Below, one piece after another: positions 37,029 through 44,596 of a stretch of 52,512 nucleotides of DNA. The stretch's first letter is position 1; each line of letters begins with the position of its first letter. Source of the stretch: Planctomycetaceae bacterium (lineage in GTDB: Bacteria > Planctomycetota > Planctomycetia > Planctomycetales > Planctomycetaceae); the NCBI GenBank assembly GCA_029243145.1, contig JAQWSQ010000028.1:1-52512 (forward strand), read 5' to 3'. The position numbers and the translations under genes are program-made. The notes under the pieces are model-generated. The model worked only from the letters and a program-made list of their open reading frames with translations, did not search any database and was not told the origin of the DNA.

Positions 37029-38570
37029 TCATTCGCCCATCGCATCGCGCAGGACATCGGTGTTCTCCTTGAGCGTCTCGGCTTCACGTATCAACTTCGA
37101 CCGCACGATCTCGACTCGTTTCAGAATCTTCTCGCTCGCTTTCTTGATCGTGGTTGCCGAGGTTTCCACTTCGGTCAAGCCGTCTGTTTGTTTGATGATC
37201 TCGTTGATCGCTTTGTCGATGGCGTCAAAGTCGGCTTGTTGGTCGGCTGACAGAGCGGCTCCTTTCACACAAAGCGCTTTGGCCAGTGTGTAGCCAACTT
37301 TCAGATACAAGTCGCTTTGTTCGTCTTCCGAATCCCAGATCACGAACACATCATCGCCGTAGCGGGCAACCGGATCGAGTCCGGCGGGAGCTGTCTTTTT
37401 AGAAAACACAAACATCCCGATTTGCGCACCGCGATTGCTACGAGCTTCTGCGATTTCATTTCGTGATGTATTGAGATCGTACGACTTATCTTCTTTCGCT
37501 TCGATGACAATCTTTTCACCCGGTGCTGCCGACTCGGGAGAGAGTTCAATGACCGCGTCTCCCTTTTTGTTATTGCGAATCAGACCAGTTGTGTTGCCGG
37601 TGTGAGATGCAATGTCTCCCTGACGTTGTGATTCTTTTTGGATGACCTCAAACAATGTCTCTTCAAAGCTGATGCCGTGACGTGTCGAGCGGGCGGCTTC
37701 TTCTTTTCTGGCTTTCATCGCAGAGAGTGCTTCTTTGACCTCTTCCTGAAATTTCTGGTTGGCTTCCTGTTGCTGATTCAGAGTTTCGGTGAGGGTTTTC
37801 TGCAAGCGAGCGAGAGATGACTTCTCATCATCGAGAGAGAACTCCTTGGTGATCGTCTTTTGAGCCGCATCGACATTTTTGACAAGCCGTGACAACGCCG
37901 AGTTCTCTTCGTCGAGCGAGAATTCCTTCACCACTTCGTCGATTTTGCCTTCAAGATCTTCCGACAACTGTCCGTGATTGTCTTTGAGTTCTTTGACCAA
38001 GCGTGAGAGAGCCGAACCTTCTTCGTCGAGCGAAAACTGGAGCAGCACTTGACGCCGTTGAGAGTCGAGTTGTTCATCGAACGTCTCTCGCATCAAAGAC
38101 AACAATCCCTCTTTCTGATCGGGATTAAGTAGTTTCATCAGACGACTCTCTTCTCCAAAATGAGCGGAGAGAGTTTTGGAAAGCGTCGAATCCTCGCCGA
38201 CAATCTGCTTCTTGAGAGTCCGTTCGATGTCTCCATCTTCTTCGAGGAGTTTCTGGACACGCTCGGAAAACCGACCATCTTTGGGATCGAAATATTCCTT
38301 AAGAACCGAGCCCATTCGTTCATTGAGTAGTTGTTCGTGTTGATCGAGTCGGCCTTTGAGATCGACCATCAGTCGTTCTCCTTCCCGACGGACCATGTCG
38401 GCATCAATCTGACCACGAGCTTGCTTGAGAGCCAGGACACCGATTTTGAGTGCCTTCATCGCGAACTCGTCGCGTTCCATCGCATTGGCAAATTGTTCGA
38501 GTTCGGCAATCACTTCCGAGTCGGTGATGTTGAGTTCGAGGAGGAGATCAGCGGTGGTTATAGATTCCAT
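37029..38570 (-). CDS. Coiled-coil protein with internal repeats and a PD-(D/E)XK-like nuclease domain
   Basis: 513 residues, mostly helical. Residues 60-290 form a long charged coiled coil. Inside it a 15-residue unit recurs three times: QFSLDEEGSALSRLVK (178-193), EFSLDEENSALSRLVK (216-231) and EFSLDDEKSSLARLQK (243-258), with more distant relatives before them. Residues 300-415 look like a restriction-endonuclease fold: FEETLFEVIQKES, KGDAVIEL with D338, then KIVIEAKED with E357 and K359, a D-ExK arrangement. This resembles RmuC/DUF2130-type proteins, where a coiled coil carries a nuclease core. Function in DNA repair or defence is inference. The first codon follows a weak ribosome site. 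It is flanked on the right by a plus-strand secreted protein gene. Confidence 0.7.
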   Translation of the reverse strand: MESITTADLLLELNITDSEVIAELEQFANAMERDEFAMKALKIGVLALKQARGQIDADMVRREGERLMVDLKGRLDQHEQLLNERMGSVLKEYFDPKDGRFSERVQKLLEEDGDIERTLKKQIVGEDSTLSKTLSAHFGEESRLMKLLNPDQKEGLLSLMRETFDEQLDSQRRQVLLQFSLDEEGSALSRLVKELKDNHGQLSEDLEGKIDEVVKEFSLDEENSALSRLVKNVDAAQKTITKEFSLDDEKSSLARLQKTLTETLNQQQEANQKFQEEVKEALSAMKARKEEAARSTRHGISFEETLFEVIQKESQRQGDIASHTGNTTGLIRNNKKGDAVIELSPESAAPGEKIVIEAKEDKSYDLNTSRNEIAEARSNRGAQIGMFVFSKKTAPAGLDPVARYGDDVFVIWDSEDEQSDLYLKVGYTLAKALCVKGAALSADQQADFDAIDKAINEIIKQTDGLTEVETSATTIKKASEKILKRVEIVRSKLIREAETLKENTDVLRDAMGE

Positions 38571-38793
38571 TCGTCACCTGTCAAGATTTGGAGACCCAGA
38601 GGGTCAAAGGTCCTTTTCTGTTCAGAAAATAGTGTATCACGCCTACGGGCTTGTCTCAAATGTTCATTAAACCTCAGATCAAGTCCTCATCGGGCTGATT
38701 CCTATTTACGAAAGATTTGTTTTGCATCCGAGGTGAACCCTGGAAACAATGAAATAGCCAGGGGAAGCAACTCTCATCCACAAGGAAAATGCT

Positions 38794-39888
38794 ATGAAAA
38801 TCAAGGAAATGTACTTAGCGGTCACGATGTTGGCTGTTGTCATCGGCATGAATATAGCCGCCTATGCGGCAGAACATGGAACCATCACGCTTCAATCGGC
38901 TGGTCCCATTTCGTTTACACCAGAGGGTGTGTTGCTCGTCGGTGATCCGAAAACGGCCACCGTCTATGCCATTGAAACGGGCGATACTTCAGGCTCGGCC
39001 TCCGATACCAACATCAACGTGAAAGATTTGACGGGAGCCATCAAAGCCGCTCTCAAAGTGAACTCTGCAGACATCACCGATCTCGCCGCGAACCCTCAAT
39101 CGGGAAACGTGTATCTCTCTGTGACGACCAATGCTCCCGAAGCCGGCCCCACTTTGATCAAAGTTTCCGGTGAAGGAACCATCAGTGAGTTCTCGACCGT
39201 CAACGTGAAGTACACGAAAGCAGTTCTCGGTGATGCTCCGGAAGACAAATTGGTCGCAGGACGACGAGGAAAACAAAACCTCCGCCTGCAATCAATCACT
39301 GACCTCGCCTACATGGACGGAGCGGTACTCGTCTCGGGACTCTCGAAAGCCGATGCCCCGTCATCAATTCGTCTGCTCTCTTATCCTCTGAGCGAATTCG
39401 ATCCCGGCACATCCTTAGAAATCTATCATGGAGCACATGGGAAGTACGAAGACAATCGTGCGATGAATACTTTTGTGCCATTCAATATCAATGGAGAGGC
39501 AACCGTCCTTGGCGCTTACACTTGTACGCCGTTGGTGAAATTTCCGGTCAAAGACCTGCTACCCGGCAAGAAAACTCGCGGCACAACGGTTGCCGAACTC
39601 GGTAATCGCAATCGACCACTCGACATGGTTGTCTATCAACAGGACGGTAAAGAATTCCTCTTGATGGCGAACAGTGCCCGCGGTGTGATGAAAGTTAGCA
39701 CCGAAGACATCGGTCGGGATGAAGGAATCACTGAACCTGTTCGCGGTGGAGGCTTGGCGGGACAGGATTATGTGAGCATCAAACAGTGGGAAGGTGTGAA
39801 CCAACTCGACAAACTGAATAACACACATGCGGTCATCGTGACAAAAGTCGATGGTAAAACGGCTCTGAGAACAGTTCCCCTGCCATAA
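38794..39888 (+). CDS. Secreted protein, probably beta-propeller, unknown function
   Basis: 364 residues. A signal peptide (MYLAVTMLAVVIGMNIAAYA) precedes repeated beta-rich units of propeller type: ISFTPEGVLLVGDPKTATVY, ITDLAANPQSGNVYLSV, ITDLAYMDGAVLVSGLS and PLDMVVYQQDGKEFLLMANS. No catalytic or haem motif is seen. AAGGAAA lies 6 bases before the ATG, and a strong terminator follows after a repeat block, so it is monocistronic. Confidence 0.7.
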   Translation: MKIKEMYLAVTMLAVVIGMNIAAYAAEHGTITLQSAGPISFTPEGVLLVGDPKTATVYAIETGDTSGSASDTNINVKDLTGAIKAALKVNSADITDLAANPQSGNVYLSVTTNAPEAGPTLIKVSGEGTISEFSTVNVKYTKAVLGDAPEDKLVAGRRGKQNLRLQSITDLAYMDGAVLVSGLSKADAPSSIRLLSYPLSEFDPGTSLEIYHGAHGKYEDNRAMNTFVPFNINGEATVLGAYTCTPLVKFPVKDLLPGKKTRGTTVAELGNRNRPLDMVVYQQDGKEFLLMANSARGVMKVSTEDIGRDEGITEPVRGGGLAGQDYVSIKQWEGVNQLDKLNNTHAVIVTKVDGKTALRTVPLP

Positions 39889-39937
39889 ACGGGAACAAGG
39901 CAAGGAAGCCCCTGCCCTACAATAATATTGGATTCAG

Positions 39938-39968
39938 GCTGCCCTTCTGGTGAGGGGCAGCTTTTTTT
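39938..39968 (+). terminator. Rho-independent terminator
   Basis: GCTGCCC (39938-39944) pairs with GGGCAGC (39955-39961), followed by seven T (39962-39968). It ends the preceding propeller-like protein gene and lies 18 bases before the broken VOC gene. Confidence 0.88.
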
Positions 39969-39985
39969 ATGGAAGGTACTTTCCC

Positions 39986-40369
39986 ATGACTCTGCAACTC
40001 GGTCCTCTCCACGAACTTATCATCTATGTGTCTGACATGCAGGCGCAAGTGGAATTCTATCGTGACATTCTTGGTTTGAAAATCACCTATCCTGCCGAAC
40101 TGAATGACTACTCCGAGTAATACTGGGTGGTGTTTAAAACTGGGCAGTGTTCTCTCGCGTTGCATGGTGGTGGAGAAAAACGGATTGGAGAAGATGCCCC
40201 CAAGTTCGTCTTCAAAGTCGAAGAGATTGAGCCCACACGACAGTATCTTTTAGACGCCGGAGTCGAGATGAGTGAAATCCACTCCCCCGCACCGGGAATC
40301 AAAGTCTGCGATACTCGTGACCCGGAAGGAAACGTATTTTCTATCGAGTCGGTCGGACAAGAACGTTGA
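39986..40369 (+). pseudogene. VOC-family gene interrupted by one in-frame TAA
   Basis: ATG 39986 follows GGAAGG and begins MTLQLGPLHELIIYVSDMQA, continuing QVEFYRDILGLKI, a standard VOC half-domain. After codon 44 a TAA (40118-40120) interrupts the frame. Without any shift the same frame continues YWVVFKTGQCSLALHGGGEK and on to RDPEGNVFSIESVG, the normal second half, ending at TGA 40367-40369. The whole would be 127 residues. An internal GTG at 40127 could start only a half-domain. This looks like a recent nonsense mutation. Confidence 0.8.
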
Positions 40370-40719
40370 ATGAACGCTTTCCATCTTGGAAGAAACGGCA
40401 CCATCACTGGCATGGTGACGTAGATGACGAATTCGATACTGCAGAACCAAGAATCGTTCCAGAAGATCCGGGTTCGTATCTGGTACTCGATACAACACCG
40501 ATTGAGGAAGCTCGCGACAAGATGCAGATACCGTTGAATGAATCCGCAGAAGCCGACACGGTCGGAGGATTGTTAATGGAGTATTGTCAGAAAATTCTGG
40601 GGCAAAATGATTCCATTGAAGTGGAAGGGGCTGTCGTCGAAGTGTTAGAAATGAAAAACGACAGCGCCACGAAACTTCGATTCAAAGTTTCCGACACCCA
40701 GACAGATGGTGATGAGTAA
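40366..40719 (+). CDS. Transporter-associated (CorC_HlyC-like) domain protein, possibly a fragment
   Basis: 117 residues if started at the TTG overlapping the VOC stop (TTGA). GDVDDEFDTAEPRIVPEDPG, SYLVLDTTPIEEARDKM and ADTVGGLLMEYCQKILG followed by VEGAVVEVLEMKNDSATKLR resemble the C-terminal FAD-like CorC_HlyC domain of CNNM/CorC proteins. The membrane and CBS domains that normally precede it are missing. Either it is a stand-alone domain or the tail of a lost transporter gene. The non-standard start favours caution. Confidence 0.55.
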   Translation: MNERFPSWKKRHHHWHGDVDDEFDTAEPRIVPEDPGSYLVLDTTPIEEARDKMQIPLNESAEADTVGGLLMEYCQKILGQNDSIEVEGAVVEVLEMKNDSATKLRFKVSDTQTDGDE

Positions 40720-40978
40720 TACCCCTCTTCCTCGCTTGCTTCAACCCTTTGAACCTTAGTCAGTTGGTATCAGACGCAGTAACTCATTAAACAAGAATTA
40801 GGAATCATCAGCTACCAGACTCGGAAGACCTTGGGGAAAGCATCGAATTAAGCGACCTATTCAGTGAAGTGAAAGTGTAGAAGAAACCATTGGCAAGTTT
40901 GGGGAATTCGTTTCACAAGGGCGTTTCTCTCACGGTATGATAAACGGACAATCCATTCACCACCTCGGAGTCAACCTC

Positions 40979-41863
40979 ATGAAGCGTATTGTCCCTTTCC
41001 TAGTCTTGGTCTTCATCGCCACACAACTCCACGCCGAAGAGCTGAAGCAATTACTCAATGTCCCTTACGGCACACATCCTCGCCAGGTTCTCGACTTTTA
41101 TCCTGCTGTCTCAGAGAAACCGACACCGGTTGTGTTTTATATCCATGGCGGTGGTTGGCGTGGGGGTGATAAAAAGACAAACCCCAAAGCTTTCAACGAC
41201 AAAGGGATTTCTGTCGTGGCAATTAACTATCGCTACGTGAATGGGGAACTCGACAAATCAGTCCAGCCCCCCGTGAAAGCTCCGTTACACGATGCAGCCA
41301 GAGCGTTGCAATTCGTCCGATCAAAGGCGTCCGAATGGAATCTCGATAAAACACGCATCGGTGCGACCGGTGGTTCTGCCGGCGCTTGTTCGTCACTTTG
41401 GCTCGCCTTTCACGACGACCTGGCCGATCCGAAGAGTGATGACCCGATCTCTCGCGAATCGACTCGACTGTATTGTGCAGCCGTTAATGGAGCCCAGGTT
41501 TCTCTCGACCCGAAAGAGCTGCGCGAGTGGATGCCCAATTATCGCTATGGAGCTCACGCCTTCGGCTTGCCAAACCTGGAAGCCGTCATCAAAGACCGTG
41601 ACAGCTTGCTACCTTGGATCAAAGAGTATTCTCCGATGGCGAGTGCGTCGAAAGACGATCCTGCGATTGCCTTGTTCTACGGGGGAGAAAAACCGGTCGT
41701 CGGCTCATCGCCGAAAGACCCCACACATTCCGGCATCATGGGTGTCAAACTGGAAGAACGGTTGAAAGAGCTCGACGTCGATGTGGTTCTGGTTCATCCG
41801 GGGCAACTTCACCCACAGTACAAAAATTCGACAGACTATCTGATCGACCGACTGTTGAATTAA
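40979..41863 (+). CDS. Secreted alpha/beta hydrolase (BD-FAE/lipase-like)
   Basis: 294 residues from ATG 40979, which begins a signal peptide (MKRIVPFLVLVFIATQLHAE). The oxyanion motif VVFYIHGGGWRGGDK and the nucleophile elbow IGATGGSAGACSSLWLAF (Ser in G-x-S-A-G) define the carbohydrate-esterase-like branch of alpha/beta hydrolases. The catalytic His is probably in VLVHPGQLHPQY near the end. It likely removes acyl groups from polysaccharides or small esters (inference). A strong terminator follows. Confidence 0.85.
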   Translation: MKRIVPFLVLVFIATQLHAEELKQLLNVPYGTHPRQVLDFYPAVSEKPTPVVFYIHGGGWRGGDKKTNPKAFNDKGISVVAINYRYVNGELDKSVQPPVKAPLHDAARALQFVRSKASEWNLDKTRIGATGGSAGACSSLWLAFHDDLADPKSDDPISRESTRLYCAAVNGAQVSLDPKELREWMPNYRYGAHAFGLPNLEAVIKDRDSLLPWIKEYSPMASASKDDPAIALFYGGEKPVVGSSPKDPTHSGIMGVKLEERLKELDVDVVLVHPGQLHPQYKNSTDYLIDRLLN

Positions 41864-41897
41864 GAAATGGGATTACCTCTGATGGAAACAATCAACA

Positions 41898-41934
41898 GGC
41901 CTCTCAGAATCCCTCTTGAGAGGCCATTTTTTCT
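41898..41934 (+). terminator. Rho-independent terminator of the alpha/beta hydrolase gene
   Basis: GGCCTCTCA (41898-41906) pairs perfectly with TGAGAGGCC (41917-41925), followed by A and six T. It lies about 35 bases after the stop. Confidence 0.92.
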
Positions 41935-42015
41935 GCGCGGCTTTAATTCGAGCACAGAAGTATTCCAATTCCAGTCATATTCCAGATTCAGATCAGATAT
42001 GACAATGGATGGAAT

Positions 42016-42040
42016 GGCCACAAAAAACACAAAAAGGCAC
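42016..42040 (+). repeat. Left CACAAAAA repeat flanking the GxxExxY gene
   Basis: GGCCACAAAAAACACAAAAA then GGCAC. It is an inverted relative of the element at 42466-42495 on the other side of the gene. Confidence 0.65.
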
Positions 42041-42082
42041 AACAATTGTAGGAGGTCGTCAATCGATTAGGCGTCGTGCGAC

Positions 42083-42466
42083 TTAGGTCGGCGTCATGAG
42101 ATATTTTTTCACCGATATTTTTGCTGTGCCAAAGTTGATCAACAAGCCGGTCTCAATTCGGCTCGACTTCAAATATCCGAGCAGTTGGGCAACGTGAGAA
42201 TCATCGATTGCGTTGCACGCCTTGAGTTCAACAACCAATTTCTCTTCAACAAAAAGATCCGCATAATATTCACCAAGGACAACCCCGTCTTCATCATAAA
42301 CCTTGAGAGGAAACTGTTGCTCGACCGGAACATCCTGCTTTCTCAACCGATGAACCAACGCATTTTCATAAACCTTCTCTAAGTGACCATTTCGGTGGTA
42401 TTTGTGGATCTCGAAGCTCGTCTGACGAACAATATCACATAACTGATTGATGTTGTCCCATTTCAT
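42083..42466 (-). CDS. GxxExxY protein (small PD-(D/E)XK-like)
   Basis: 127 residues. The naming motif is GHLEKVYENAL (G27, E30, Y33), and a nuclease-like core follows: GEYYADLFVEEKLVVELKA with D and E-x-K. The C-terminal ALLGYLKSSRIETGLLINFG-like region (here AQLLGYLKSSRIETGLLINF) is typical. The family is common in environmental bacteria, often present in several copies and often beside A-rich or CGCAAAG repeats; no activity is established. The gene is bracketed by inverted repeats, suggesting a movable cassette (inference). Confidence 0.88.
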   Translation of the reverse strand: MKWDNINQLCDIVRQTSFEIHKYHRNGHLEKVYENALVHRLRKQDVPVEQQFPLKVYDEDGVVLGEYYADLFVEEKLVVELKACNAIDDSHVAQLLGYLKSSRIETGLLINFGTAKISVKKYLMTPT

Positions 42467-42495
42467 TTTTGTGTCTCTTCGTGCTTTTTGTGGCT
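42466..42495 (-). repeat. Right CACAAAAA repeat at the start of the GxxExxY gene
   Basis: On the minus strand: GAGCCACAAAAAGCACGAAG then AGACACAAAAATG, ending in the start codon of the GxxExxY gene. Inverted relative of 42016-42040. Confidence 0.65.
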
Positions 42496-42508
42496 CATAG
42501 AAAAACTT

Positions 42509-43375
42509 TCACGCCCAGCCAGCACGATCTAGCGTGCGATAGTTGATCGCTTCGCTCAGGTGTATGGCTGAAATCTGGTCGCTCCCATCGAGATCCGCAA
42601 TCGTGCGGCTGACACGAAGAATTTTGTCGTGAGCACGCGCTGAAAGCCCCATCGTTTCCATTGCGGTTTTCAAGAGATTCTCGGCTTCAGTGTCGAGTTT
42701 GCAAAACGTGCGGATTTGGCGAGGAGCCATCTTGCCGTTGAGCTGATCGCGGTCTTCCTGAAAGCGATGTGCTTGACGTTCACGTGCTTCCAAAACTCTT
42801 GCCCGCATCGTGGCAGAATCGGTTCCCTCTTTGGCGTTAGTCAGTTCGCGAAACGGGACCGGCGGAACTTCAATATGGATGTCAATACGATCAATCAAAG
42901 GACCAGATATCTTGCTGACATACCGTTCGACCTGAATCGGATTGCAATTGCAGTTTCGTTTGGGATCTCCCCGATATCCACACGGACAAGGATTCATCGC
43001 AGCCACCAACATCAAGCGGGCGGGGAACGTCGCCGAACCAATCGCTCGACTGATGGTGACGCAATTCTCTTCCAAAGGCTGCCGCATCACTTCCAAAGTT
43101 CTGCGATTGAATTCCGGTAATTCGTCCAGGAACAAAACACCATTATGGGCCAAAGAGATTTCGCCCGGTGCGGGAGTGCTTCCGCCTCCCACCAACCCTG
43201 CTTCCGAAATCGTATGATGGGGCGAACGAAATGGCCTTTGGAGAACCAACGATTGCCCATCATCGAGTCGACCAACCGCCGAATAGATGCGAGTTGTCGA
43301 GAGGCTTTCATCAGACGATAACGGAGGCAGAATCGTACCAAATCGAGACGCCAACAATGTCTTGCCCGAACCGGA
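42509..43375 (-). pseudogene. comM: comM (magnesium-chelatase-like ATPase), 5-prime end missing
   Basis: The C-terminal about 289 residues of ComM are intact: SGSGKTLLASRFGTILPPL, FRSPHHTISEAGLVGGG, GEISLAHNGVLFLDELPEF, MNPCPCGYRGDPKRNCNC, ISGPLIDRIDIHIEVP and LSARAHDKILRVSRTIADL. The homology starts abruptly inside Walker A: the usual GPPGSGKT reads MYSGSGKT. The frame stays open to 43654, but that extension is low-complexity Arg/Pro sequence with no ComM similarity. The normal N-terminal domain of about 200 residues is absent. The gene was cut by a rearrangement at about 43375 and is probably inactive. Confidence 0.82.
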
Positions 43376-43666
43376 GTACATGATCACGGGGCCTAACGCA
43401 ATGCTGCCGCAGCTAACGTAACCAGGCTGGCCGCTCGGAACGCCGTCTTGACCCTCGTCCGGTACGGAAGGACTTTTCACGGGCCACGGGAGGCCCCTTC
43501 TTTGCCTTCCGTCGCGTTTGAGTGCTGCCGGACGGCCGAAGGGCTGTCTTGCATAGAGAGGCCGACGGAAACGAAGAGAAAACCTCTGAGAATATTCCAC
43601 CCCGTCTTCGGTCAATTCTAACCGCTCAACCGCGTTGATCGGTAGCCGGGACACTTTGACGTTAAC

Positions 43667-43695
43667 GGGCCTACCGATCGGGGATCGGTAGGCCC
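43667..43695. repeat. Perfect 13-base hairpin
   Basis: GGGCCTACCGATC (43667-43679) and GATCGGTAGGCCC (43683-43695) pair perfectly around GGG, followed by TCTTT. It could be a terminator on the plus strand or a REP-type repeat unit; GATCGGTAGCC also occurs just upstream at 43637. Confidence 0.65.
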
Positions 43696-43981
43696 TCTTT
43701 GCTCAACGACGGCTGCCGGTTCACCAGTCAATTGGGGTGTGTCGGACGGCCAGCAATGTGCGGAAATGCATTTCAACCGAAAGTAGGGCCCCCGATTATT
43801 CCCAAGACTTACGTGTGCGTTTCTGCCAAAACTCGGCTTCCATGGCATTCCAATGTCGCGACCGTTGAATCCTACGCAGAACGACGTCCAAATTGTGGCA
43901 GTGTTGTCGACATGTGCACTTTTGGGATGTCGCGCAAATGACCGCGGACACGCCCACCTTGGTCACGAGCGGCGGGAATAC

Positions 43982-44055
43982 GCATGGTCCGCGTGACCAT
44001 GCTCGCGATGACGTCGAAATGACGGCGCTGCTGCAGAGGTGTTTGTCACCTCTGC
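43982..44055. repeat. Two adjacent perfect hairpins
   Basis: GCATGGTC (43982-43989) pairs with GACCATGC (43995-44002). GCAGAGGTG (44033-44041) pairs with CACCTCTGC (44047-44055) around TTTGT. Neither has a T-run. They may belong to a structured RNA or a dispersed repeat. Confidence 0.5.
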
Positions 44056-44135
44056 GAGTTGGCGTCCAGCGCAACTTGCTGAAGTTGGTCCAACCTGCTG
44101 CACGAAGAATAAGTGGGAAGTGCGGTCGGTCGTTT

Positions 44136-44231
44136 TCACCGACGCGCGTTATGCGCAAAGTCGATCAAGTGCTGCTCGCTTACAACGAACCGCTCTTCAC
44201 CGACCGTGCCAATTTTTACGACGCCTTGCAT
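44136..44231 (-). pseudogene. N-terminal remnant of a thioesterase-like gene
   Basis: From ATG 44231 the frame reads MQGVVKIGTVGEERFVVSEQ then HLIDFAHNARR and stops at 44136-44138. The pattern VKxG, ERFVV and HLIDFA matches, from memory, the start of hotdog-fold acyl-CoA thioesterases of the fluoroacetyl-CoA thioesterase type. These would continue with about 100 more residues that are absent. It follows the AhpD-like gene by about 30 bases on the same strand, so it was probably the next gene of that group before truncation. Confidence 0.4.
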
Positions 44232-44260
44232 ATCAACAGCTTCCTTCAAAACGTCTTTGT

Positions 44261-44572
44261 CTACTGTGGATCTGTCGAACAAACGTCGCCGCATTCAGCA
44301 GCTTCTTCTTCTTCGATCATGCCGAACGCAACGCGGGCGGTGGCCGCCGTCACGCCGCTGTTGACAGCCGAAGTCACCGCGATCAGGGCGTTGAGTTCGT
44401 CGTCGGTGAGTCCGATGCTGCGGGCCTTTTCAACCCGGTTTCGAGTGCAGACCTGGCAACCGCGCGTCATCGTCACAGCCAGACCGATCAGGTGCTTCTC
44501 TCGTTCACTCAGCAGCTCCGTGCTGTGTGTTTGCTTAATGTGATCAACTATCAATGTGTCGTCGAAAGCCAT
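44261..44572 (-). CDS. Carboxymuconolactone decarboxylase family (AhpD-like) protein
   Basis: 103 residues. HLIGLAVTMTRGCQVCTRNR places C39 and C42 in the CxxC of the AhpD core, followed by VEKARSIGLTDDELNALIAV and a small-residue helix. Members act as peroxidase-linked disulfide reductases or as decarboxylases; the CxxC favours a redox role. AAGGAA precedes the ATG. It forms a same-strand group with the hydratase (24 bases upstream) and the haloacid dehalogenase. Confidence 0.88.
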   Translation of the reverse strand: MAFDDTLIVDHIKQTHSTELLSEREKHLIGLAVTMTRGCQVCTRNRVEKARSIGLTDDELNALIAVTSAVNSGVTAATARVAFGMIEEEEAAECGDVCSTDPQ

Positions 44573-44596
44573 ATCAGGTTCCTTTTAAGAACTGGG

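Larger units (their letters stand above)
43376..44135. other. Non-coding insert with three perfect hairpins
   Basis: About 760 bases between the cut comM and a cut thioesterase-like remnant. Frames exist on both strands but contradict each other and are Arg/Pro/Ser-rich. The structured elements are given separately. The sequence is more GC-rich than the region to the left. Confidence 0.5.

Noticed and set aside
43376..43654. N-terminal extension of comM as a functional alternative N-terminus
   Set aside because: The extension is Arg/Pro/Gly-rich with no ATPase or Lon-like domain, and the break falls inside the nucleotide-binding loop.
43376..44160. Integron attC-like or insertion-sequence ends around the comM break
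   Set aside because: GTTATGC near 44149 does not fit the GTTRRRY core, no terminal inverted repeats or target duplication were found at the two breakpoints, and no integrase or transposase gene is present.
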